DNA from: Lentisphaerota bacterium
Lineage (GTDB): Bacteria; Verrucomicrobiota; Lentisphaeria; Victivallales; UBA1829
DNA: 58,805 nucleotides
Direction of reading: 5' to 3'
Assembly (NCBI GenBank): GCA_015061565.1
Contig: SUWI01000004.1
Location: forward strand, 1-58,805
Under the pieces are notes generated by a model that had not been told where the DNA came from, did not search any database, and worked only from the letters and a program-made list of their open reading frames with translations. Of the stretch, positions 1 to 7,355 are shown piece after piece. The position numbers and the translations under genes were made by a program. Each line of letters starts with the position of its first letter. Positions within the stretch are counted from its first letter, which is position 1.

Positions 1-1
1 T

Positions 2-508
2 GTCAAGGAACTGAAGAACGTCCGCCGCGGACGTATCGCCGAATATGCCAAAGTGTTCAAATCGGCCACCTATTACGAAAATCAGCGCCCCTGGCAGCTG
101 GTCAAGACCGATATCGCGCTGCCCTGCGCCACTCAGAACGAACTCGATGAAAAAGACGCCCAGACGCTGGTCAAAAACGGCTGCATCTGTGTTTCCGAAG
201 GCGCCAACATGCCCTCCACGCTCGGTGCGACCCGCGTGTTCATGGAAAACAACGTGCTGTTCGGCCCGGGCAAGGCTGCCAATGCCGGCGGCGTTGCCAC
301 CAGCGGCCTGGAAATGAGCCAGAACGCCATGCGCCTCGGCTGGACTTCCGAAGAGGTCGACAACAAGCTGCACAACATCATGAAGAACATCCATGCCGCC
401 ACGCATGCGGTCGCCAAGGAATTCGGCGAACCCAGCAATTACGTCATGGGTGCGAACATCGCCGGTTTCCGCAAGGTCGCCGACGCCATGATCGACCAGG
501 GCATCTGA
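2..508 (+). CDS. gdhA: NADP-type glutamate dehydrogenase, C-terminal part
   Basis: The reading frame is open from base 2 to the TGA at 506-508, so only the last 168 residues are present and the 5' end lies outside the window. The product interconverts 2-oxoglutarate plus ammonia and glutamate in the cytoplasm. The visible sequence is the Rossmann and C-terminal part of the family: ALPCATQNELDEKDAQ, then CICVSEGANMPST, FGPGKAANAGGVATSGLEM and a C-terminal GANIAGFRKVADAMIDQG. These blocks are diagnostic of hexameric bacterial GdhA. No other gene is linked downstream on this strand; a repeat element starts 15 bases after the stop. The family call is secure, while the NADP preference is inferred from overall similarity to GdhA. 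Confidence 0.93.
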   Translation, partial: VKELKNVRRGRIAEYAKVFKSATYYENQRPWQLVKTDIALPCATQNELDEKDAQTLVKNGCICVSEGANMPSTLGATRVFMENNVLFGPGKAANAGGVATSGLEMSQNAMRLGWTSEEVDNKLHNIMKNIHAATHAVAKEFGEPSNYVMGANIAGFRKVADAMIDQGI

Positions 509-522
509 TCCGTTCGGCCGGG

Positions 523-713
523 GTTTCCGCGAACTGTGGGTTTACTGGGTATTATGGGCCTCATGGGTTGAACGCGAAAGACCGGAAATGGCGCGAGATC
601 TCATGATTTCCCGCTTGATACACCGGCAGAGGCTTTTTCTTCACTGGAAGCCCGGCTTGGCCGGGCTATCCCATTGGTCCCATAGCACCCATTTATACCC
701 AGTTCCCCGAAAC
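523..713. repeat. 9-bp-periodic inverted-repeat element A
   Basis: The ends match as imperfect inverted repeats: GTTTCCGCGAACTG on the left, and the reverse complement of the right end reads GTTTCGGGGAACTGGG. Each arm carries GGG (left) or CCC (right) every nine bases: TGGGTTTAC, TGGGTATTA, TGGGCCTCA, TGGGTTGAA against CCCATTGGT, CCCATAGCA, CCCATTTAT, ACCCAG. The centre contains a GC-rich hairpin at 649-667 (AGCCCGGC, loop TTG, GCCGGGCT) with no T-run after it. The same end sequence recurs in element B at 6333-6476. No reading frame is supported inside. Confidence 0.7.
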
Positions 714-776
714 CATCCGCCGGAGCATGTCTTATGCCGCGCCAGCTCCCTTGCTATAGACTCTCATGTCTGCGGT

Positions 777-981
777 CGGTTTACGCGCTATTATCCGATC
801 AGTCCGACAGGTCCGACAGGTCCGACAATCGCGGGATTATTGGCTTTCCGCAAATCAATAGGAGTTTTATTTTTCCTGTCTTCTTGCGTAAAAGTTCGGC
901 TTACGCGCTATCGTCCGACTCGTCCGAAAAGTCCGACCAGTCCGACAATCGCGGGACCACAGGCCATCCGCAAATCAATAA
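777..981. repeat. Two 85-bp direct repeats containing TCCGAC nonamers
   Basis: Units at 777-861 and 897-981 are exactly 120 bp apart. Both start CGGyTTACGCGCTAT, carry four nonamers of the form TCCGAnnnG ending TCCGACAAT, continue with CGCGGGA and finish CCGCAAATCAATA. The nonamers differ in number-preserving substitutions, so unit structure is kept while sequence drifts. The rest of 714-1002 holds no gene I can support. Confidence 0.75.
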
Positions 982-1007
982 GACCTATACGTCCTATAGG
1001 ACTTATT
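977..1007 (-). terminator. Hairpin at the 3' end of the GH123-like remnant
   Basis: AATAAGACCTATA and TCCTATAGGACTTATT are near-perfect inverted repeats, and GTCCTATAGGAC (991-1002) is itself a perfect palindrome. The structure overlaps the TAA stop of the minus-strand remnant. There is no T-run, so a terminator role is uncertain. Confidence 0.35.
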
Positions 1008-1848
1008 TGCCTCTGGAGATACCCAGCAGCAGAAACGTCCCCAGCTTGACCGTCAAGGATTTCAAATCTTCGATTTTCCGATCATTCCAGAGATTTTTTA
1101 CGGTGTATTTTCCCAGCAGGAAGTCAGACTGGAGTTTTTCAGGGAATTTCTGTTCTTTCCTGCCGATGTTGCCAACGATCAGGACATCCGTAAACGGCGA
1201 TTCTTTTTTGAATTCATAGCGGGAAATTTTAACGGCGTCCCCGGAATATCCGCCTTTTTCCCAATAGCCGGTGAATTCGGCGTCTTCCAGTTTCAGGTCA
1301 TGCTTCAGATTCCAGAATTTCTGAATCGTCGGCATGTGGCAATGCACCATGCCCGGCAGAATATCATGCAGCAGACACGCCGTCAGATAAGCGATCGTAT
1401 AGGGATCGGCAGCAGGGGATTTTTCCGCACTGAAATTCTTTTTCCGCTGCATCTGCCAGGACCAGATCGCCGAAAGGAAACTGACCGCGGTCCCGAGCAC
1501 TTTCGGGGAATATAAGGACTGATATTCTTCCGGTTTCACTCCGGCACAGTAAAACAGCGGATCGGTTCCCGCCTGCGCCCAATACTGTTCCCCCGGCCAC
1601 CAGACATCGCCCATGCCGTGCGTGAACGGGCAATACGCCTTATGCGCATGCAGGACCAGGAATTTGTCTTTGCCGTGCTTATGGATGATCTTGCGCAGAC
1701 GCATGAAATAAAGCCGCAGATCATACAAGGTGGAAGTTTTGTATTCCCTGCCGAAAGCATCTTTGCCGCTGTGGCCGTGAAGGGTACTGCTGCAGGCCCT
1801 GCCCGGCGAAATATCGTAATAAAGTCCGCCGAGCTCGGGATAAGCATA
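1003..1848 (-). pseudogene. Truncated GH123/DUF6067-like glycoside hydrolase
   Basis: Read on the minus strand from the in-frame stop at 1851-1849, about 280 codons run to TAA at 1005-1003 with no internal stop. The text begins AYPELGGLYYDISPGRACSS and continues HGHSGKDAFGREYK, YDLRLYFMRLRKIIHKHGKD, HAHKAYCPFTHGMGDVWWPG and EQYWAQAGTDPLFYC. This looks like the C-terminal half of secreted GH123-like (DUF6067) enzymes, which are normally more than 600 residues. The signal peptide and the N-terminal half of the catalytic region are absent and no ATG with a ribosome site precedes the homology. The homology ends where the inverted-repeat element at 1841-2004 begins, so an insertion or deletion there probably destroyed the gene. 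The family call is from memory of the motif pattern. Confidence 0.7.
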
Positions 1849-2004
1849 TCACCATAAATATTTGATATATAGATTCCGTCTCACCGCGGCTATTTCACGA
1901 GCCGGAACCCGCCCGATGCCTGCATCGGGCAGAACCCGGTTCGCACAATTTCCATCGGCGATTTCGGATTTCTATTGATCAGCTCTTTATGGTGATATGC
2001 TTAA
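1841..2004. mobile_element. 164-bp element with 18-bp perfect terminal inverted repeats
   Basis: TAAGCATATCACCATAAA (1841-1858) is the exact reverse complement of bases 1987-2004. Inside lies a second stem-loop, GCCCGATGC with GCATCGGGC, around 1912-1931. There is no open reading frame, so it has the form of a MITE-like non-autonomous element. No target-site duplication is evident at the flanks. The left repeat cuts into the GH123-like remnant. Confidence 0.6.
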
Positions 2005-2019
2005 CTGGGTGCAGTATTG

Positions 2020-2039
2020 ACTTTTTGACCTCAAAAAGT
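2020..2039. other. Perfect 9-bp palindromic hairpin
   Basis: ACTTTTTGA, loop CC, TCAAAAAGT. It contains the TTTGACCTCAAA motif that recurs in other intergenic stretches of the window (for example near 27370, and as TTTGAGCTCAAA near 35752). Function is unknown. Confidence 0.5.
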
Positions 2040-2099
2040 GTCGTAGTGAACCTTGGCAAGAGGTTGCAGTAAAAACGCTCCTGCAGTTTTTCGGGTATG

Positions 2100-2135
2100 C
2101 GAACTTTTTCTGACGGCGACCTTCCGAAAAAGTTA
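2100..2135 (-). terminator. Stem-loop overlapping the stop of the glmU-like gene
   Basis: AACTTTTTC (2100-2108) pairs with GAAAAAGTT (2127-2135) across a 18-base loop, and the stem includes the TAA stop region of the minus-strand gene. It lacks a clean U-tract after the stem, so termination is only a possibility. Confidence 0.3.
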
Positions 2136-2987
2136 TTTTAAATCTTTTTTCACGATCTCGCCGGGAAGCGTGCTGGTCCCGCTGTATAGTTTCCGGCCGG
2201 GATAGATGGAAGTGTGGATGCCGGTATGCACTCCCGGTCCGATAACCGTGCCGAATTTCCGCCGCCCGGTCTCCACAAGTTCTCCTGCGACCATCGAGCG
2301 GTGATTTTTTCCGTCATGACGGAAATTGGAGGCTATAGTGCCGCCGCCGATATTGGTCTCTGGACAAATGATTGAGTCTCCGAAGTAGCTCAGATGAGCG
2401 ACTGCGGTATGGTGCATCACAATGGAGTTCTTGATCTCGACCGCCTGCCCGATGTGGCAGTTGTCTCCGATGAAGGTGCAGCCGCGCAGATAGCAGTTCG
2501 GTCCGAGCCGGCAATTTTTCCCGATGACGGCAGTTCCCTCTATGAACACGCCGGGCAAAAGGACGGCTCCTTCGCCCAGTATCACGGTTCCGTCAATCAC
2601 CGCTCCGTCTCGAACTGTTCCGGAAAGCGAGGATTGCCGGATACCGGAAAGAATCTCTTCGTGGACTTTCAAAAGATCCCATGGATACCGGATCAGGAGA
2701 GACTCTTTGTCCGCGAGAACTGCGTTTTTACTCGTTCCGGTTTCTGCAAGCAGTTTTCCGTCATTATCCGTCAGGAGAAAGCCATCATGCTCTTGAGCAA
2801 GCTGTTCCAGAAGTGCCGCCGAGGGCCAAAAACGGGCGGATACTGTTGTCAGTGAATCGAACTTGTCCCATCGGGCAGCGAGACAACTTTCCCAAGTTCC
2901 AATGCCAAGTTCCAAAAGACGCATATCTTTGACAGCGTCCATAGGAGCCATCGTTGCCGGAATTTCTGTGTCTATGAAATGCAGCAT
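2133..2987 (-). CDS. GlmU-like left-handed beta-helix acetyltransferase
   Basis: 284 residues. About 100 N-terminal residues of unclear fold precede a hexapeptide-repeat helix (roughly 120-270) with repeats such as GAVIDGTVILGEGAVLLPGV, then YFGDSIICPETNIGGGTIAS and ETGRRKFGTVIGPGVHTGI. The last blocks match the acetyltransferase half of GlmU and archaeal-type sugar-1-phosphate nucleotidylyltransferases. The nucleotidylyltransferase half with its GxGTRM motif is missing. The ATG shares its A with the TGA of glmM (TGATG), so the two are translationally coupled. The likely job is acetylation of glucosamine-1-phosphate or a related sugar phosphate in UDP-GlcNAc synthesis; the uridyltransferase would then be elsewhere. 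Operon context makes this more likely than a generic hexapeptide transferase. Confidence 0.75.
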   Translation of the reverse strand: MLHFIDTEIPATMAPMDAVKDMRLLELGIGTWESCLAARWDKFDSLTTVSARFWPSAALLEQLAQEHDGFLLTDNDGKLLAETGTSKNAVLADKESLLIRYPWDLLKVHEEILSGIRQSSLSGTVRDGAVIDGTVILGEGAVLLPGVFIEGTAVIGKNCRLGPNCYLRGCTFIGDNCHIGQAVEIKNSIVMHHTAVAHLSYFGDSIICPETNIGGGTIASNFRHDGKNHRSMVAGELVETGRRKFGTVIGPGVHTGIHTSIYPGRKLYSGTSTLPGEIVKKDLK

Positions 2988-4339
2988 CAGACCAGCACCT
3001 TTTTAATTGTTTCACAGAGAGTTTTGCTCCAATTTTCCGCTTCGTCCTTTCGTTTGGCTTCGACAAGCACACGGCACTTGTTTTCTGTTCCGGAATAACG
3101 AACCATGACACGACCGGATTTTGCAAGACTCTTTTCTGCCTTCTGAATCATTTCCTGCAGTTCCGGCAGTGTTTCAAAAGGTACTTTCTCTTTTACGGGG
3201 ATATTGATGAGAATCTGAGGATAATCTTCCATGAATCCCGCAGCCAGCTCATTCAAAGATTTGTTTTCTCTCTTCATGACTCGTGCTACATGAAGGGCAG
3301 AGATAAGCCCGTCACCTGTTGTGGCGTAATCGTGGAAAATCAGGTGTCCAGACTGCTCTCCGCCGAGGTTTAAATCAAGTTCACGCATTTTTTCAATGAC
3401 ATACCGATCTCCAACCGGGGTGATTTCCGTATGGATTCCTGCTTGCTCCATTGCATCAATCAGACCAAGATTGCTCATGCTGGTCACGGCAATCGTATTG
3501 TGTGCAAGCCGCCCTCTTTTCTTGTAATCGAGAGCACATAATCCGATAATACGGTCTCCATTGACAATATTCCCGAGGTGATCGGAAAAGATGACACGAT
3601 CCGCATCTCCGTCGAGTGAGATCCCGATATCGGCATTGTAATCTTTGACCAGTCGTACCATGTTCTGGGGGACCATCGCCCCGCATCCCTTGTTGATGTT
3701 TGTCCCGTCCGGAGAAGTCGCGGTGCGGATCAAATCTACCCCCAACTCCTTCAGAATCAGAGGTGCAATATAGTATGCAGCCCCATTTGCGCAATCCATT
3801 ACAGCCCTTAATCCGGCAAGGGAATTGTTACGGATGGAGCTTTTGGCAAATTCGATATATCGTCCTCGTGCGTCATCAATACGGAATGCTTTTCCAATTC
3901 CGGTAGACCCGCCAAGATTGTTACCCCTGATCATCTGCAGCACATCCGCTTCAATTTGGGCTTCAATTTCGTCCGGCAGTTTATAACCCTCGCTGTCAAA
4001 TATCTTAATCCCGTTATCGGAAGCAGGATTGTGCGAGGCGGTAATCATGATGCCACAGTCTGCGCACATGGATTTTGTCAAATGAGCAACTGCGGGGGTC
4101 GGCAGGGGGCCAATCTCGAAGACATCCATTCCCATACTGACCAAACCGCTCGTCAGTGCTGTTTCCAGCATATACCCGGAAAGCCGCGTATCCTTTCCGA
4201 TTACCGCACGAGGGGTTCTTTCTCCGTTCTTTGTAAAAAATCTGGCAATCGCTTTCCCTGTCCAGAGAGCAATCTCCGGAGTAATCGGGTATTCATTTGC
4301 TTTGCCTCGAATTCCGTCTGTACCAAATAATTTTGACAT
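2987..4339 (-). CDS. glmM: Phosphoglucosamine mutase
   Basis: 450 residues, full family length. It converts glucosamine-6-phosphate to glucosamine-1-phosphate. The start MSKLFGTDGIRGKAN is typical. The phosphoserine loop TASHNPASDNG places the active serine at residue 102, the metal loop is SLDGDADRVIF, the sugar loop is GGEQSGH and the phosphate-binding loop RYSGTENKCRV is near the C-terminus, all intact. It lies 27 bases downstream of glmS and overlaps the glmU-like gene, forming a three-gene operon read on the minus strand. The serine at 102 and the GGEQSGH loop favour GlmM over phosphomannomutase. Confidence 0.96.
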   Translation of the reverse strand: MSKLFGTDGIRGKANEYPITPEIALWTGKAIARFFTKNGERTPRAVIGKDTRLSGYMLETALTSGLVSMGMDVFEIGPLPTPAVAHLTKSMCADCGIMITASHNPASDNGIKIFDSEGYKLPDEIEAQIEADVLQMIRGNNLGGSTGIGKAFRIDDARGRYIEFAKSSIRNNSLAGLRAVMDCANGAAYYIAPLILKELGVDLIRTATSPDGTNINKGCGAMVPQNMVRLVKDYNADIGISLDGDADRVIFSDHLGNIVNGDRIIGLCALDYKKRGRLAHNTIAVTSMSNLGLIDAMEQAGIHTEITPVGDRYVIEKMRELDLNLGGEQSGHLIFHDYATTGDGLISALHVARVMKRENKSLNELAAGFMEDYPQILINIPVKEKVPFETLPELQEMIQKAEKSLAKSGRVMVRYSGTENKCRVLVEAKRKDEAENWSKTLCETIKKVLV

Positions 4340-4366
4340 ATTTCATCCTTTCTTGCGATGGGAAGT

Positions 4367-6193
4367 TTATTCCACGGTAACACTTTTTGCAAGGTTTCTC
4401 GGCTGATCAATGGAGCAGCCCTTCTCTTTTGCAAAATAATATGCGAACAACTGAAGTGCAACAGCCGTTATCACTGAATTTAAAAGAGGTGAACATTCCG
4501 GAATAATGATCCGATCTATTCCGGGAGAGAGTTTTTCTCCACTTGTTTCTGAAGCTAACGCAACAACCGGTGCATGTCGAGCCAGACATTCCTGAATGGT
4601 GCCGATTGTTTTTTCCTGTCCGACTCCTTTGCCGATCAGCGCAATGACAGGTGTGGAAGCATCCAAGAGAGCAATGGGACCATGCTTCAGTTCGGCGGCG
4701 TGATATCCTTCTGCATGAATATAACTGATTTCTTTTAATTTCAGCGCACCTTCCAGCGCTGTAGGATAGAGGTATCCGCGTCCGATATAAAAGAAATCAC
4801 GGGCATAAGAATACTTCCCTGCCAGTTCTCGAATTTGCGGAACTGCCGCAAGCATTTCCTTGCAGAAAAGCGGCAGTTTTTTTATGGTTTGTACCAGTTC
4901 TCTTTCCCTGTCTATGGAGAGATGACGGGAGCGTCCCAGCGAAATGGCAAAAAGCAGCAGAAAAAGAACCTGACAAGTATATGCCTTGGTAGAAGCCACA
5001 CTCTGTTCCGGTCCGGCATGAAGATACGAGACTGCATCGGCTGCTCTGGCCATGGATGAATTCTCACAGTTACATACCGCAAGGACAAATGCCCTCTTCG
5101 CTTTTGCCTCTCGGACGGCAGCCAGTGTATCAGCTGTTTCTCCCGACTGACTTATGGCGATGACAAGAGTTCCCGGCTCCACAATGGGATTCCTGCACTG
5201 GAACTCGGAGGATTGTTCAACAGAAACGGGAATCAGGGCAATCTCTTCAAGAAAATATTTTCCGATCAATCCGGCATGCAGACTGCTTCCGCATCCCGTA
5301 ATGATGATCCGGGAAAAACTTGTCATTTCTCTTGCGTAATGCAGCAGTTCGGAAAAGACAACCTGTTCACCATCGGCATCAACGCGTCCTTCCATTACAT
5401 TCAGAAAGGCTTCAGGCTGCTCCATAATCTCTTTCAGCATGAAGTGTTCATATGCTCCTTTCTGGATGGATGATTCGTCGACGCCAATATCTTCAATGAC
5501 AGCAGAGACTTCCTTTAACGATTTGATCTGAAAGATTTGTGCCCGCCCCGGTGTCAGGGAAGCAAGTTCGCCATCTTGAAGGTATATGACTTTTTTGGTG
5601 TAAGGAACAATAGGCAGCACGTCACTGGCCGCAAGGGTACATCCTGTGCACAATCCGATCACCAGGGGACTCCCTTTTCTTGCACAGATGATTTGGTCCG
5701 GGTGATCCTTAAAGATAACTGCAATTGCAAAACTGCCGGAAAGTTGCTCCACTGCCTGAGAAACACTTCTTATCGGATCTCCATCATAGAGACTTTCTAT
5801 CAAGTGCGGTATCACTTCACTGTCAGTCTCAGACAGAAAATGATGACCGGCTTTTTCCAGTCTGTCTTTCAGTGAGAGATAATTATTCAGAATGCCATTA
5901 TGAACAATGGATATCCTCCCGTTGCAACATAAATGCGGATGAGCATTGTTTTCAGACGGTACTCCATGAGTTGCCCATCGCGTATGAGCAATTCCGGTAA
6001 GGGATAAATATGGATCTGAAAGATATTTCGCTTCCAGATCTGCAACTTTTCCTGCAACCTTAATGGTTCGGAATCCATCTCCTGTCAATGTCATTCCGGC
6101 TGAATCATAGCCTCTGTATTCCAGTCTTTTCAGAGCATTGAGGAGGAATTTTCCGGCATCAGACATACCGGTACAACCAGCAATTCCACACAT
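4367..6193 (-). CDS. glmS: Glucosamine--fructose-6-phosphate aminotransferase (isomerizing)
   Basis: 608 residues from the ATG at 6193, chosen because the protein then begins MCGIAGCTG (Cys2 is the glutaminase nucleophile) and CAGGAG lies seven bases upstream. A longer upstream frame exists but would bury the catalytic cysteine. The N-terminal Ntn glutaminase domain is followed by two SIS domains (ITGCGSSLHAGLIG, SQSGETADT) and ends NLAKSVTVE, the conserved C-terminus that forms part of the active site. It makes glucosamine-6-phosphate from fructose-6-phosphate and glutamine and is first in the operon with glmM and the glmU-like gene. I see no glmS ribozyme in the short upstream region. Confidence 0.96.
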   Translation of the reverse strand: MCGIAGCTGMSDAGKFLLNALKRLEYRGYDSAGMTLTGDGFRTIKVAGKVADLEAKYLSDPYLSLTGIAHTRWATHGVPSENNAHPHLCCNGRISIVHNGILNNYLSLKDRLEKAGHHFLSETDSEVIPHLIESLYDGDPIRSVSQAVEQLSGSFAIAVIFKDHPDQIICARKGSPLVIGLCTGCTLAASDVLPIVPYTKKVIYLQDGELASLTPGRAQIFQIKSLKEVSAVIEDIGVDESSIQKGAYEHFMLKEIMEQPEAFLNVMEGRVDADGEQVVFSELLHYAREMTSFSRIIITGCGSSLHAGLIGKYFLEEIALIPVSVEQSSEFQCRNPIVEPGTLVIAISQSGETADTLAAVREAKAKRAFVLAVCNCENSSMARAADAVSYLHAGPEQSVASTKAYTCQVLFLLLFAISLGRSRHLSIDRERELVQTIKKLPLFCKEMLAAVPQIRELAGKYSYARDFFYIGRGYLYPTALEGALKLKEISYIHAEGYHAAELKHGPIALLDASTPVIALIGKGVGQEKTIGTIQECLARHAPVVALASETSGEKLSPGIDRIIIPECSPLLNSVITAVALQLFAYYFAKEKGCSIDQPRNLAKSVTVE

Positions 6194-6250
6194 TGCCATT
6201 CTCCTGTAGTTGTTCAAAAAAACGAATGTGTGCAAAATTGCAACTCTGAC

Positions 6251-6278
6251 AATATACACGTTTTCGTCAAAAAATCAA
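6251..6278 (-). promoter_or_regulatory. glmS promoter
   Basis: On the minus strand TTGATT (6278-6273), a 16-base spacer and TATATT (6256-6251), about 57 bases before the ATG. It has the same form as many other promoters in this window. Confidence 0.6.
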
Positions 6279-6332
6279 GGAGAGATGGCGAAAAATAATG
6301 ATTTTGCTATAAAAACAGTAATCGTCCGTGAC

Positions 6333-6476
6333 TTTTCGCGAACTGCAATAAACTTGATGGGCTGAATGGACTGAATAGACTTGATTGACACCGCTTCATC
6401 CGGTGATTTCGCGTCTGACCGCAGTCTTCCGCATTGTCCATCCCGTCCATTGTGTCCATCCTGTTCGCGGAAAAAA
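6333..6476. repeat. 9-bp-periodic inverted-repeat element B
   Basis: The left end is TTTTCGCGAACTG and the right end, reverse complemented, TTTTTTCCGCGAACAG, matching element A. The left arm reads TGGGCTGAA, TGGACTGAA, TAGACTTGA; the right arm reads GTCCATCCC, GTCCATTGT, GTCCATCCT, again in nine-base steps. The element overlaps the 3' end of the minus-strand prepilin gene and supplies its last codons and stop. Confidence 0.7.
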
Positions 6477-7150
6477 CTGTATCGCGTCTTTCTGACCGAT
6501 TACGCTGTGTAATAAAGTTTTGTTTTTTCCGTTTCGAAGACTTGAAAAAATAATCGACGTCCCAGTCGCGGCGTTTGCGCAGTAAACTTTTTCCACACTG
6601 CCGGAAACCATCAGCGCATTTGCCTTCCGGTTGTGACGGAATTCCGTCCCTTTGTTGACTGTGGCGACCGAACTGGCCTTGGCCGAGGTGGCATATTGGC
6701 TGTTTCTCGGGACTTCGGTAAAAAGCATGGTTTTGGTCGGATATTTCTGGCTGGCCAGTTTTCTCGGCAGGCCCGGCAGATTGGTTTTATCCGCAAGTTT
6801 TCTTGAAGTCGGGCTGAACGGCATGTAGTATCCGTTCATGCCGAAACTGTAACGGAAACTTCCCGCAGTCGGTTTGTCATGGGAAGGACAGGTCATGACC
6901 GAAACTTTTTTCTCCTGGGTCTTCAGGTCTTCCCCCAGCACGATATACCAGTAATTGGTTGATTCGTCCGTGGTGATACACAGCATGTAGTCATTATTCT
7001 GATCGGAATAATTATAATACGACAAATACATTTGGCGGAGATTCGCGGTACAAAGTGCTTCCTTAGCCGTCTCCTTCGCCTTGTTCAGCGCCGGCAGCAG
7101 CATGCCAGCCAGGATCGCGATGATCGCTATAACGATCAGGAGCTCTATCA

Positions 7151-7176
7151 GCGTAAAACGGCAAAGCGTTTTACGC
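7151..7176. other. Hairpin at the prepilin cleavage-site codons
   Basis: GCGTAAAACG, loop GCAAAG, CGTTTTACGC: a perfect 10-bp stem. In the coding sense it spans the basic KRK codons and the RFTL codons around the prepilin peptidase site. A shorter version recurs at 58773-58798. Confidence 0.6.
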
Positions 7177-7180
7177 TTCA

Positions 7181-7199
7181 GGTATGAGAGATGAGGTAT
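7181..7199. repeat. 14-bp repeat tract in prepilin leader (1.4 units)
   Basis: In coding (minus) sense ATACC followed by TCATCTCTCATACC, then TGAAGCG. The homologous leader at 58741-58768 has two complete units. Fourteen is not a multiple of three, so unit number sets the reading frame of the prepilin. Confidence 0.7.
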
Positions 7200-7327
7200 C
7201 CTTGCGGCAAAGCCGAAACTGATTACTGAAAACTAATTGCTGATCACTTGAAAAGGTGTTGAAGACATTTCTTTTCTGCATTTTATTTGCTCCTTTCATG
7301 TTTTTTTCAGTGCTTGCTTTTTAACTA

Positions 7328-7355
7328 AATATAATCAGTTTTTATGTTATTTCAA
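7328..7355 (-). promoter_or_regulatory. Promoter of the out-of-frame prepilin gene
   Basis: Minus strand TTGAAA (7355-7350), 16 bases, TATATT (7333-7328), 47 bases before the ATG at 7281. The -35 lies inside the 3' end of the upstream TolB-like gene, so the prepilin has its own promoter. Confidence 0.6.

Larger units (their letters stand above)
6396..7281 (-). pseudogene. Prepilin-like protein, out of frame in its leader
   Basis: The ATG at 7281 has AAAGGAG about eight bases upstream and a TTGAAA-N16-TATATT promoter, but its frame ends at TAA (GAAGCG-TAA) before the pilin motif. The body, in the +1 frame, reads [19 protein letters not shown], then [19 protein letters not shown], and runs to 6396. 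The tail has H-x9-SG instead of the usual H-x9-DG (RHNRKANALMVSG). Inserting one more 14-bp TCATCTCTCATACC unit would join the two frames exactly as in the copy at 58708. It may therefore be a phase-off gene and not a dead one. The last residues (PRTGWTQWTGWTMRK) come from repeat element B. An intact product would be a secreted or surface pseudopilin of the DUF1559 type. Confidence 0.75.

Noticed and set aside
649-667. Terminator for glutamate dehydrogenase
   Set aside because: The GC stem has no T-run and lies 140 bases after the stop within repeat element A, so it is treated as part of that element.
777-981. CRISPR array
   Set aside because: Only two long direct repeats with one similar spacer-like gap and internal nonamers; no short identical repeats with unique spacers and no cas genes in the window.
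6194-6395. A glmS ribozyme or riboswitch upstream of glmS
   Set aside because: The untranslated region is under 60 bases and lacks the conserved ribozyme core.
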